64,000 nt of DNA from Hydrangea macrophylla (GCA_033977485.1 CM066995.1:50839162-50903161); one strand, 5' to 3'. Shown: positions 11,976-23,200, numbered from the stretch's first letter. Made by a program: numbers and translations. Notes: generated by a model not told the origin, from the letters alone.

Positions 11976-12849
11976 ACATAGTAATGACCAATGCCCGTTA
12001 ATGCAAGATTCTTAAATCCTAGCAAACCAACTCAGTTTTGCACTAACAGCGATACATGACATTTCCCATGTGGCCTGACTATACTGGATAAAATGAACGG
12101 TGATCGATTCGATTTACGATCGATATGCTAACTAGTGTTATAAAAGATAACACGTTATTCTTAACGTTACTACATTACGGTGCTTCATTATCTCTTTATT
12201 ACTAAAGAATCACATATAGGAATCACATGACAACATTTAAACAACTAAGAAGTTCATAATATAAAACTAACAAGGAATATCAACGCACTATAACTACTAA
12301 TCGATTGAGACATGAGTCCAATCGATTGGGATAAAAGTAGTAACAATTGATTGGTAAACTTACCAATCGACTGGGTCTCAAACAATACACTCTATTGTAC
12401 AAAATGACAATCGATTGGGTCACAACTATGCCAATCAATTGAGAAAAAGGCCAATCGATTGAGCAGTGTCTTCTTCCCAGAATCATATAGTCTAGAAACT
12501 AAATTTTGGGAAAGACATTATACGCATCTTTCCTTCTTTTAAAACACATAAAAGCTTCCTAAAATTACTACTAAGTGAGTTAAGAACTCACCTATATGTA
12601 TAGATATGTATGTATGGGTGTTTTGAGAAGCTTGGCTTCAATGGTGTGTTCTCCTTTCTCTCTCTTCTTCCTCTGTCCTTCTTCTTTTCTTTTCCTTTAC
12701 TTCTTCTGGTCTCTTTTCTTCCTTCTTCTTCTATATGTGATCTTGAGCTCCAAATTAACTTCAAGAGTGCTTCAAGACTTCAACTTCATCCTCTTGACTT
12801 TGATCTTCAAGAACTTAACTTCATAACTTAATGGTAGTTGTAATATAAG

Positions 12850-12876
12850 TGTGTGTGTGTGTGTGTGTGTGTGTGC
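12850..12876. repeat. (GT)n microsatellite
   Basis: Uninterrupted GT dinucleotides inside the reversed LTR, at the position where the other Tekay LTRs have CA/GT and GA runs. Confidence 0.8.
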
Positions 12877-13606
12877 GCTTATAGAGAGTTTGGATGGAGA
12901 ATTGATGTACATGCAAGATGAATTTGATGAGGAATTGTGTGTATTAGCATGAACTCTCAAGAACACTCTCTATTTAACAGAGTATTAAAACGTAGTAAAT
13001 GATGAGAATCGTTGAGTATGTCTAGACTTTTTAAGGCCCAGGGGCAAAGTGGTCCTTTCACATATTTTTAGCTCGAGAGCTCCGATGACTCGAGCGCTTA
13101 GAACTCCTTCACAATTCCTTCTAATGTTTTAAGAGTTTAAATGTTAAGGAAATAAGTAATAGATATAAACTATTATTAACACTCATCCATAAACGATCGT
13201 ATCTTTCATATATGGATACGAAAATACATCCATGTATAGATAAATACATATAAAAAGGAACCAGTGTTACAACTACGATTTGGGATAAAAGCCATTAATA
13301 AAATATTATATCATGTTGCTTACACTTTTGTCCGTAATAATTATGTTGGGGTATTTTTCTAAACTACCCGAGCCAGCTGGACTAACCTAACTGACCAAAC
13401 CAAACCAAACTGACTTAAACAGACTAACTGCATTATTGGCGAACTGATTGCTATCAATCACAACTGTATTATTCTTGAAATCATTTCATTCAATCAGTAA
13501 AGCTTGCAACTTGCAAACCCAAACTAATTTCTTTGCTTATTTGAGTTCACACTTGCAAACACATAACACACACTTTGCAAAACACATTTCATTACAGTAA
13601 GCTTTT

Positions 13607-13612
<6 letters not shown>

Positions 13613-13654
<42 letters not shown>
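13613..13654. repeat. (TC)n microsatellite
   Basis: About 20 uninterrupted TC units just left of the copia insertion. Confidence 0.85.
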
Positions 13655-13658
<4 letters not shown>

Positions 13659-13686
13659 GATCTCTCTTTCATCTTCTATTCCATTT

Positions 13687-13894
13687 TATTAAAGCTAGCT
13701 ATTATAATTATTAGTTTTATTAGCTTTAGGGTAGTTTAGTCTTTTACTTTCTATTAGGGTAATACTGTATACCTAGATATACTATTATTCTCTTCTTTTC
13801 TATTTGTATTCATTCATTCATTCAATTTTTGTGTTATGAGAAACTTTAGCTCTCTTTTCTCTTTTCCCTTTGTTGTTTTCTTGATTATTTAATA
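13687..13894 (+). repeat. Copia 5' LTR, first part
   Basis: Begins tattaaagctagctattata, matching tattagagttagctattata at the 3' LTR. The two run in parallel, with a few differences, to gattatttaata, where the Helitron interrupts. The last 8 bases of the LTR resume at 15192-15199. Confidence 0.75.
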
Positions 13895-15191
13895 CTAGTA
13901 ATAACCCATGCCCGTGGGCACAAATCAAAAAAAAAAAAAAAAAAAAGAAGAAGAAGAAGGAAAAGAGGGAAAAATGCAATACTTTAAAATTTTCAAATCT
14001 TTTGCGTAAAATTGTACAGGTCATTCAAACCCACATGCTATTTAGTACTAACCCGTGCCCGTGGGCACGAAGCAGGAAAAAAAATTCAACACTTTAAAAG
14101 ATCTCAGATATGGTTGGAATTTTAAGTGAAGAAGACATTGATTCCAATATTAAATATATCATTTACTCAATTTAGTTAAATATATTTAGTCCAACATTGG
14201 ATGAATATTTTAAGTATAATTAATATTTCGTAGAGACTTCTCCCGTGCCCGAGGGCACGAAGTGAAAACAAAAAAAAAACAAAAAAAACAAAGGCTTTTT
14301 CTAAGATTTTGGAAAAAAAAATAGAAAAGGAAAGCAAAACTTTTGTGATTATTTATAATTAGCCCATATTTGGGAAGCAGCATTACTCATTTCACTAATT
14401 AGCCCTATAGACTATATCAAACTGATAGAACTAATCAAATGACCTATAAAAAGAGTGGAACTAATCAAAATGGTAGCAAAATTTACAACCATAGTGCTGG
14501 AAAAACCCATTTTCTAGATAGACAATAGAATATAACAAATACGCTTCCTAGATTTTAAAAAAAGTGCAAGTGAGAATACATTTCTTGAGACTTGAATTAT
14601 GAAATCCATTGTTAAAACCCATTTCCTAAACTTCAACTTTATGTGATTTTTCACTCATATTATATTAGTTTGATTAGTTTTATGAAAGTCATTTGATCAG
14701 AGTCACAGAAAGGAAAAAAGAAAAACCTATAAAAAAAAATAAACTCTATGAATATATGTATGAGATGGGAAGTTTATATTCCAATATTTCTATTTTGAAA
14801 AAATCAGTCCACTGATTTAGTTTATCTCCCAAGATTTGTGTTTTGTATTTACTATTAGATATGTATATATTCAAATTCAAATTAATTTAGGGAATTCCTT
14901 TTTTGCTAAAAAAAACAGTCTAATGATTTAGTTTTACCCAAGATTAGTGTTTTGTATTTACTGAAGTTGACAATTTGGATATTGACATGTACTTATTCAA
15001 ATTCAAATTAATTTAGGGAATTCCTTTTTAATTTAGAGTTTTAATAGGATACAATGCAATATTTAATGGGATTAACTATTTTTGGTGGACAATCAATCCG
15101 ACGGTCTGAAATATCTAAACTTGCCTCAATGGTCAAGATTAAAAGTTGCTAACTTGGAAGGGACCCACACCGCTCTATCTTATTATATAGA
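13895..15191 (-). mobile_element. Non-autonomous Helitron (1297 bp) inside the copia 5' LTR
   Basis: On the minus strand it begins TCTATATAATAAGATAG (15191) and ends with the hairpin TGCCCACGGGCA, ten bases, then CTAG (13895). It sits between A and T with no target duplication. The uninterrupted 3' LTR of the same copia element keeps the empty site gatttgata/tattcac-type sequence, so the joints are exact. No Rep/helicase is encoded. Related terminus-like hairpins recur inside it at about 14045-14070 and 14240-14262. Confidence 0.8.
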
Positions 15192-15199
15192 TATTCACA

Positions 15200-15216
15200 T
15201 GGTATCAGAGCAGGTT
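15200..15216 (+). other. Primer binding site of the copia element
   Basis: TGGTATCAGAGCAGGTT directly after the 5' LTR end CA. It is complementary to the 3' end of initiator methionine tRNA, the usual plant copia primer. Confidence 0.8.
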
Positions 15217-15350
15217 CGAATCTCATCCACAATTTATCGCTGATTCAGATTCGTATTTGGATCGATCTTGCACTAATTTGCGTTCGTTTTTGGATCTATC
15301 CCTGATTCTGGTTCGTTTGTTTTGTGTTATTTAATTGCTTCGTTTTCATT

Positions 15351-16270
15351 ATGGCTGCTCAACGCGATGATTCGCTTCAAGCAATTAGTGTTAAACTCGA
15401 TGGAAAGAGGATGTAAGGTTATATCAATGGAGATTTTAGTAAACCTATTAATGAACAGGCTGATAATTTTGCAGAATTGCTAGATGTTTGGGAAACAAAC
15501 AATTCAAAAATCATTACTTGGATCAACAACTCTGTTGCTCCCTCAATAGGTATGCAATTGGAAAAGTTTGAATATGCAAAGGAGGTGTGGGATCATTTGG
15601 CTATATTGTTTACATAGTCCAATTTTGCGAAAAGGTACCAATTAGAGTGTGATATTCGTGCCCTTGAACAAAAAAATTTGAGCATTCAGGAGTTCTATTC
15701 TACAATGACAAATTTTTGGGATCAGTTAGCTGTTATGGAATCGCCCGAATTGCGGGCGTTTGCACCATATATCGCTAGTAGGGAGGAACAACGTCTGGTT
15801 CAGTTTTTGATGGCTCTATACGTGATGATTATAAGGGCCTTCATAGGTCCATTCTCCATCATAGCCCACTTCCGTCAGTTGATTCTATTGTCCATGAGTT
15901 AGTAGCTGAGGAAATACATCTCAAGACTCAGCTGGAAAGGGAATTCTCCCCGACTCTACTCCGTCTGTTTTAGCAGCCCCTTTTCGACCACCATCCAACA
16001 ATCAAAATAAGCCTTACTTGAGAGTTGGTAGTAATGTATGCAGCTCCTATAAGGAGAAGGGTCATTGGAAGGCTCAGTGTCCTAAGTTGGGTCGAGCAAA
16101 CCAGCCCAATAACAGCAACCAGCCCTTACATGGTCGACCACCACAACAACAATAACAGCAACCTCAACCTTCTCATTGGAAATCTGACAACCAATCTCAG
16201 CAGCGTTCATATACCTTAAGCATGGAGCTATCACTTTGCCTTTTGTTTCTTATTCCGCGTAGATTACTGA
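15351..16270 (+). pseudogene. Copia gag, broken
   Basis: Starts ATGGCTGCTCAACGCG (MAAQRDDSLQ), then KLDGK and an in-frame stop. It continues with EVWDHL, YSTMTNFWDQL and REEQRLVQFLMAL, which are hallmarks of the plant copia gag (UBN2/Retrotran_gag) fold, and then shifts frame. A nucleocapsid knuckle at 16039-16080 reads CSSYKEKGHWKAQC, with the second Cys of CX2CX4HX4C changed to Tyr. The normal role is to form virus-like particles and package RNA in the cytoplasm. With stops and a frameshift it cannot make full-length Gag. Confidence 0.7.
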
Positions 16271-16365
16271 TTTGTTTACAAAGTCACATCTGATTCAGCG
16301 TTTTCATTTTTTAGTTGGCAAACTCTCTATGCTTCTAGCTGTCGCATCGTGAGTTTGAGGGGGGA

Positions 16366-16585
16366 TATTAGAGTTAGCTATTATAATTATTAGTTTTATT
16401 AGCTTTAGGGTAGTTTAGTCTTTTACTTTCTATTAGGGTAATATTGTATACGTATACCTAGATATACTATAATTGTCTCTTCTTTTCTATTTGTATTCAT
16501 TCATTCAGTTTTTGTGTTATGAGAAACTCTAGCTCTCTTTTCTCTTTTTCCTTTTTTGTTTTCTGGATTATTTGATATATTCACA
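16366..16585 (+). repeat. Copia 3' LTR
   Basis: 220 bp, beginning tattagagttagc after ggggggata and ending ttcaca. It is the uninterrupted partner of the split 5' LTR. Confidence 0.75.
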
Positions 16586-18556
16586 CATTTCAACCTCCCT
16601 TAATCACAATTTACACACACATACTAGTTCACATATTTCTGGAAATCAAATAAAGAAATACATCAAAGAAGTATGTCACAGTACCAGTAGCAAGAAGCCA
16701 TAGTCATAGCCCAAGGAAGCCATTGTTAAAGCTTGGATTTTATAATACAAAAATTCTCGGATTTCTTTGGCAGGACGAACCCAATCTAGCAATTGGTGAG
16801 TCTCTTGAACTCACTCATACTGTCCTAATAGTCATTACGCACAAGCTGGGGGTATCAAACATAGGTATATACGTATAGATACATATATATATATAGTTGT
16901 GGAGCTTCAAAAATGGTGGTCTCTTAATACTCAACGAAAATCAATTCCGTAAATTAGAAATAAAAGATTACAACCCCAATAGCTTCGTTTTAAATAGTAG
17001 ACCTTAATTCTTAACCATTACGACGTATGGTTAAAATGAAATTTTGGCAACTCTCGGATTTTCATCCATAAGTTGAGCTACGTTAATAATTGGAAAACAA
17101 GACTTATATATTCGTAATCTATGCGGAAAAACAAAAAGAACGATATATTATAAGCACTATTTAAGATCAGTTTGAAAAACCCCAGAACTTCCCTTATTTT
17201 TCTGCGAAATTTGTGAAGAAGATAAAGCAGGATCGATCCTACAAAGATCAATCCTGTGAAGACCGATCTTACCAAAGATTGATCCTATGAAGATCGTTCC
17301 TTCAAGGATTGATCCTTCAAGTTGTTTTTCAGAATTTTGTTTCCTTACTGTAAAATGTTGTACTGTGTGTTTAAACTGCTTGTACATTGTTAAGAATCTG
17401 TAAGTGATAGTATTGTCACTGAGTGAAGATTTATGAACTTGTACTTTCTGCTTTAAAAGGAAAACATAAATGAAAACGGAATTTGGATCAGTTGATCTTA
17501 AACGGATAATAATCAAAGAAATATAGCTCTGATACCATTATTAGAAGGAAAATAAAAAGGGAGGAAAAGTATGAATCGTTGTGATACCTTTATGAGAAAT
17601 GTGAAAAGAAAAAATAAATCATATACATTCATAGTCGAGATGGCATGTTTTGGAAAGGGGTCAAGTAGTCCAGCATATATGAATGTTTTGAGAAATGAGT
17701 AAAGAGATATGGTTGTGACAATATGAATATGAATATCTGTATTGATCAGCTTTTTATGGGCAGTGATACTATCTTGGTCAAACAAAGTTTGGCCAAGCAG
17801 CTTTTATGGGCGATGATAGTATATTAAACAAGATAACTGGGTTATTGTAACGTTGAATATCTTGATGGGTTTTACTTATGCCTCATCGGTCCGATAATCA
17901 TATCAAGCGGCTTTTATGGGCGGTGATGTTCTAAATTAACGGTATTGAGCTGAATGGTTCTAGTGAACTGACTAAGTCAAGAGATTGTGGCCGAGATAAA
18001 AGAGTCATTGAGATGAGATGATTTCATTGTTCATGCACGGTCTAAAATATCCATTACTCAAACTGTTTATTAATTATTATTATACGAAGACTGGAAAAAT
18101 GGATTAATTGTACTCTAAGGTACTGAACAATATTAAAATGGTTAATATACTTTTATGTACATTGCGTGTGTATTCATTATGCTCACTCAGCTTTCATTAG
18201 CTGATAACTTTATTTTGTCCTGGACACTCAAAATGTTCAGGAGATGATTATGCAGGTACTATGATTATGTCAGTTAAAAAGGAAGTAGTTTTTTATATTT
18301 AATAAAGTTGTAATAAGAGAGAATAATATTTTATTTGAATAAGACGGCTTGTGCCTTAAAGATATTTTAAGACAATGTAATATTATTTGAGATGTAATGA
18401 TAATTAATATTTATCTTTCTTGTTGCTTTATATTCTCTATTTATTGGTACATATTAAGCTAAGTACAGGACAAGCGGTCAATCACCTGTCATGACCTACG
18501 GGTTCAAAATAGAAACGAAAATTTTTCCTCATTTTACTTTGCTAGGGCGTGACAAC

Positions 18557-19790
18557 ATCAATTCCAATCCGCTAGTGCAATCATGACTAGCCTCAAAGAG
18601 ATGTTTGGAGAGCATGGTAGGCTTGCTTGGCAGATCGCTATGCAGCAGATCATGGTTGCAAAGATCTTCAGTCAAAGAGCATGTTTTAAAAATGATTGGA
18701 CTTTTAAATGAACTGGAGACTCTGGGTGCCAACATCAATGCACAGACTCAGGTCGATATATTCTCAACTCGCTGCATGCATCATTTTATAAATTCAAACT
18801 TAATTACAATATGAACTAAATGGATTTTTGCTATGATCAAATTGATGATACAAGCAGCAGAAGGGGTGATAAAACCTTGGGGGCAATGTTATGAACATTG
18901 AGACTTCTACTTCTGGATCTATCCCGAAAGGTAAGAAAGGAAAGAAGAAGAAGTCGGGCACTAAAAGTCCAAGAGTTGGACTTATCCCAAAGATTGAGAA
19001 ATCAAAAGGTAAGGGTAAGGAGAAGGCAGGTGGCAAAGAAAAATGTTTCCAATGTGAAGAACTAGGCAACAGGATGAGGAACTGTCCGAAATACTTGACT
19101 ACAATAGTCGAAGGTATAATTGAATCACAAGTTATTGAAATAAGATTTATAACGGATACTTCAAATACTTGGTGCATTGATTTTGATGTGACTAACCATA
19201 TCTGTAATTCGTTGCAGGGGTTTAGATCAACCAGGCAGTGCATTGATGGGGAGATCAAGCTAACTCTAGAATCTAGTGTAACCGTCTCAACAGTTGCAGT
19301 AGAAGTAGTAGTTTTAGAATTCTAAAATAACAAGACTTTAGTTTTACCAGATGCACTTTAAGTCCCTAGTATGAGACATAATTTAATTTCAGTTTCTCAA
19401 TAATCGAATAAAGGTATCCTGTTTCTTTTGAAACTGAAGTTGTCACTAAAAGACAGATCTTTTATATGTTCTAGTGTTTAAACTAATAACTTGAATGTGA
19501 TCATTCCTATTACTTCTAAAGTATCTAAAATGAAACTTAATAACTTAATGGTAGTGGTATCTACTACAAGAAAAAAAAAAAAAAAAAAAAGCATTCTTCT
19601 AATCCATCAAGCCTTTCGCTTTGGCATATAAGACTAGGCCATATCAATCTAAACAAGATAATCCTTTGAAATGTTTTAATAGTTGTACACACGTTATGAC
19701 AATGATTAGTATCACATACCACTGCATGTGATACAACTGACAAAGCATTTGAAGCAAATTTGGGATTCAAACTTTATAATCATGGATTTA
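18557..19790 (+). pseudogene. Copia gag-protease-integrase fragment, truncated
   Basis: Frames in order are gag (MTSLKEMFGEHG, VLKMIGLLNELETLGAN, QVDI, MNIETSTSGS), a Lys-rich block, a knuckle CFQCEELGNRMRNC at 19043-19085 in which the zinc-binding His is Asn, a protease motif TWCID(F)DVTNHIC (DSGA changed to DFDV) and the pre-integrase motif LWHIRLGHIN near 19617-19650. Several frameshifts and stops break it. It has no LTRs of its own here and abuts the end of the Tekay-like LTR at 18556, so its 5' part was lost or displaced. The run of A at 19571-19589 interrupts the protease-integrase linker. Confidence 0.65.
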
Positions 19791-19799
19791 ATTATCTTC

Positions 19800-20125
19800 A
19801 TTAACAATTAGATTATTCACAGAAAGTTCGAGTTTTTGGCTTCATTCAAGCTAATCAAAAAAAGATGAAAGCATTGTGAAGAGCTTATGGATTGTGCATA
19901 TTAATGAACAGGGAACCAATACTATTATACTTCCACTATGTAAAACTCAAAACAATACATACTTATTTTGCCATGACTGCCACTCGACAGATGAAGCAAT
20001 CCATATTTATGTCAACAATACAATTTCTTTTGGTCAACACTATATAACAGAAAAAAGACACATTTCACTAAGTTTCTCTCTCATACGAAGAACTAAATTT
20101 ACACAAGAGTTTCAACATGACAAAA
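19800..20125 (-). other. Likely 3' UTR of GAPN
   Basis: Unique-looking AT-rich sequence directly downstream of the GAPN stop and before the copia fragment. AATAAG (minus strand, 19977-19972) lies about 150 bases after the stop and could serve as the polyadenylation signal. No transcript evidence is available. Confidence 0.35.
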
Positions 20126-20239
20126 TCAACCCATAGTATAAGAAGGGGTAGGCAAGTTGATTACAGTGGTCTTGATTTTTGTCATCATATTTATGCTGTT
20201 GGTTATTCCTTGAGAACCAATCCCACTGTCCTTCAAACC
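20126..20239 (-). CDS. GAPN: GAPN exon 9 with stop
   Basis: 37 codons plus [40 protein letters not shown]. Acceptor TGTCACAG. It is 2.06 kb from exon 8, so easily missed by frame-based gene finding. Confidence 0.92.
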   Translation of the reverse strand, partial: GLKDSGIGSQGITNSINMMTKIKTTVINLPTPSYTMG

Positions 20240-23200
20240 CTGTGACAATTACATTTGTTAACTATTAACTACAAAACCAAGCTGATTAATTCAGATTCGC
20301 ATGTGATAATTTAGAGGGTGTTTGGAAACCAAAGGGAATGGACTTCTGGAAGAAGAAGTCCATTTACAGAATTGAAATTCGTTTGGTGAGATTTGAGAAT
20401 GGACTTCTTGACAAGAAGTGCATCTCCAGAATGCCCATTTCAAGAAGTCAAAAATCCTGACTTCTCAAAACTGTGATTTTTGCACTTCCCTAGAAGTCAG
20501 GAGCTTTATACACAAAATTACACTTTTATCCCTTGTTTTATAATTAATGCCCTCTTTATCCAAACCCCATACATGAATTATGTAGCCTAGCCGAATCCCT
20601 ATTGTTTTACAATTCCTATAGAAAATAAGTCATTTATCCAACATTGTAATTAAAAGTGTTTTTTTTTTCTCTTTTTTCTATTTTTTTTGGTGCCCAATTT
20701 TAGTTCATTTGACATGAAAGTTATGGATAAATATTTTTAATTTATTTCAGCTAACTATTTTGCAGTCTAAAATTATATACTATAATATGTTATATCCATT
20801 TAGTTTTAAATTCATGATTAAGGGTAATATTGGTAAGTAAGTATAAGTTTTTACTTTTAAAAAGTTGCCACCAAACATATTTGCACATTTAGATGTACTT
20901 TTTATTTAAAAAATACTCATTCGCCAAACAAATCATTCTTTAAAAAAAGTCCATTTTGAAAATTCCATCTTCAGAAGTCCATTCCGGAAATGAACTTCTG
21001 TGTGAGAAGTTACGCCAAACAGCACCTTAAACTTTTGATATTAAAATCTGAAGGCAAAAGTGGTCATGAGGTATGGCCTCCCTTGCGTTTTTAAAAAATT
21101 ACACTGATCTGTCCTTTCAGATATGGACCCCTGACGGTGTTGGTGGTGCGTATGAAACTATCGATCTACCCTTAGAGTAGAATATGATATTACTTGAACA
21201 AGTTCATCATATTATGCAGAAATAAGTTCTCTTTTGATATGATCTTGATAACATAGAGCAGAAAAATTCACTTCAGGAGATGTTATTATTACAAATTTGG
21301 CTCTCATAAGGGTACATAATCCTAAAAGTTTAAACAAAAAAAATTAGGGATAATTACACTGACCTCCCCTAAGGTATGGCCAAAACACAAGGACCTCAAA
21401 ATTACACTAACTTCCCCTATCTCAGATGGAACCCTAACTCTCTCGCACAAAAAAAAAAAGATGGAACCCTAACATTGTAATGGTGCATGCAAAACAGCAT
21501 ATATCCCTACAACAAAGTATAATTTATTCATTTAGAAACACCAAAGACAATTTACTGTTTGAAAATAAATACACTTCCATATACATATTAGGAAAAAAAT
21601 ATAATGTTGAATTTTTATTGATTTTTAAACAAAAAAAACTAACGGCAAATGGAGAACTAACAGTAGGGGGAGAGGGCTGCTAAACCCCAAGCCTCAAAGG
21701 AGGCCATTGTAATTTTTCATACCACAAGGGAGGTCCGTATTTTGACTTACCTCAAGGTTGATCAGTGTAATTTACCCTAAATATTATTGGCCAAGTGATA
21801 CCTAATGCAAGGTAGGTCAATGATTCTAAATAAAGAACAAGACTTCGGTCCTTTTCCTTTAAAACATGATTGGTCCACATGTGCAAACGTTGCCTATATA
21901 GAGTATATGTGGACCAATTACATCAGATATATTGAGTGTTGTCCCTAAATTGAAACAACACGCGAGATATCCCAATATTTTTCAGACATCTGAGTCAGTG
22001 TAATTTATCCCCCAAAAACAAAACTTTAGAAGGTTGGGATTCTGGCTTGAAAGACAATCTGGTACACCCTTTGCCCAATGAGAGTGGAAGTGGAAGGTAA
22101 AGAATGGAGAAAAGCTAGCTTATGGCAATGTTTGCCAAATCAAAATTTTCTCTGCACACCCATTACCAATTCCAATAATGCATAGTCATCCAAAACTTTG
22201 TCAAATTATCAAACACAGATTTTGGTAATGGAAGATTATCAAAGTGGAATCATGAAATGTCAATAGAGAATTTGAACTAGGGAGGAAAAAAGGGCACCTG
22301 GAAAGGAAAGTGATCCGGTCCACGAGCAGGTGCTGAGTTAATCTGAACTGTTCCGGTTTCCATTGCATCGCTAATCAAAATTGCTTTATTGATGTCCTTT
22401 GTAAAGACACAACCCTGTGTTACATGCATTCATTTAGAACAAAAAAGAACTCTTTCCAATTGATTTGTTCACAAATCTAGAGAACGAGAAGAAAAAAAAA
22501 AAAAACAAAAAAGAGAAGGAGAAGGAAAAAAGAAAGGATATCCATGGTGATTTCACCCGTGCTTAACTGATTCATGATAAGAATTCAATAACCAAATAGG
22601 GAAATGACGTGTGGTAAGAAAAATATTCATTTTTCATCGATTTTGTTTTTCTTCCCTTTTCTTCACTTAAGGCTCAGTTTGGTTCATGGATTTGGTGAGG
22701 AAAAGGAAAAAAAAAACACTTTTTGTTTGGTTACTATTGAGATTATAATCCCACATCGGGAATTTAAAGCCTTGGAACTCAATATATAAGATCATGGGGC
22801 TACTCCATCCATTGCCAATTGGCTTTGGGTTGGATGCTCCAATTCAACTTGGTAAGGTTATTGTCAGGCCTAGTTTGGCCACATGTGCTCCACGTTACCC
22901 TATATCAGAAATCCACGTATTTGAATCCCAGCCATGCGACATGTTCGGGGGCGTCTTGAGATTATAATCCCACATCGGGAATTTAAAGCCTTGGCATTCA
23001 ATATATAAAATCATGGGGCTACTCCACCCATTGCTAATTGGTTTTGGGTTGGATGCTCCAATTCAACACCAAGGGAAATAGTGAGGAAAGTAGGCAAGAA
23101 AAGAAAAGTAGCCAGAAGTAACCTTTGAGTTTTGTATGTCATCTCTCCTTTTTCACATTTTTTTTTGGGGGAAATTTTTTTTTATCTTTAATGTTATTTA

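Larger units (their letters stand above)
11062..13271 (-). repeat. Reversed Tekay-like LTR, probably a solo LTR
   Basis: Read on the minus strand it starts TGTAACACTGG (13271) and ends GGGCGTGACA (11062). Its last 80 bases match the end of the large Tekay LTRs at 35-51 kb (Met-style ctatttttgct...ggcatgaca, with tgtaggccatgac in reverse). The internal order is also the same: GA-rich stretch and CA repeat, GGTGAGT/ACTCAC inverted repeat (12570-12592), cluster of CAATCGATTG palindromes (12299-12465), then short tandem repeats (ccaccacttttaaggaca, about 11757-11975). No interior or second LTR adjoins it and no clear 5-bp duplication was found, so solo status is an inference. Confidence 0.55.
13682..16590 (+). 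mobile_element. Complete short gag-only copia element (TR-GAG type) with TSD
   Basis: Boundaries are well defined: 5-bp target duplication cattt at 13682-13686 and 16586-16590. The 5' LTR is 13687-13894 plus 15192-15199 (split by a Helitron), the initiator-Met primer site TGGTATCAGAGC begins at 15200, the polypurine tract gaggggggata lies before the 3' LTR, and the 3' LTR is 16366-16585. Without the Helitron the element is about 1.6 kb. The interior of 1.17 kb has room only for gag; no protease, integrase or RT is present, so it depends on proteins from elsewhere. This matches the published TR-GAG class of short gag-only elements. Confidence 0.75.
13344..18556 (+). repeat. Plus-strand Tekay-like LTR, interrupted by a copia element
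   Basis: The right end is firm: tgctagggcgtgaca at 18556 matches Tekay LTR ends, and upstream are the tcactcagctttcattagctgat block (18186), short tandem repeats (aagcggcttttatgggcggtgat, 17745-17930), the GATCGATCC-type palindrome cluster (17229-17327) and a ggtgagt...actcact inverted repeat (16796). The left start is probably TGTTGGGGTA at 13344. That would make the LTR about 2.3 kb once the copia element inserted at 13682-16590 is removed, the size of its relatives. The left boundary is an inference and no duplication was found at the ends. Confidence 0.4.
22735..23068 (+). mobile_element. TRIM-like mini LTR element in GAPN intron 7
   Basis: Two 115-bp direct repeats, 22735-22849 and 22954-23068, about 92% alike, are separated by 104 bp. 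They begin TATTGAGATT/TCTTGAGATT (TGTTGAGA type) and end TTCAACT/TTCAACA. The spacer starts tggtaaggttattgtcaggcc, which reads like a Met primer site TGGTATCAGAGCC with a 9-base insertion, and ends gttcgggggcg, a polypurine-like tract. The size and plan are those of terminal-repeat retrotransposons in miniature. No target duplication was found. Confidence 0.5.

Noticed and set aside
17521..17540. Minus-strand primer site (reverse of TGGTATCAGAGC) of another retrotransposon
   Set aside because: The reverse complement reads atggtatcagagct, but no LTR end in the right orientation adjoins it and it lies within a plus-strand LTR; probably chance or a relic.
18891..19325. A host gene encoding a Lys-rich zinc-knuckle protein
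   Set aside because: Flanking motifs identify it as copia gag and protease, with the catalytic DSG and a zinc ligand mutated.
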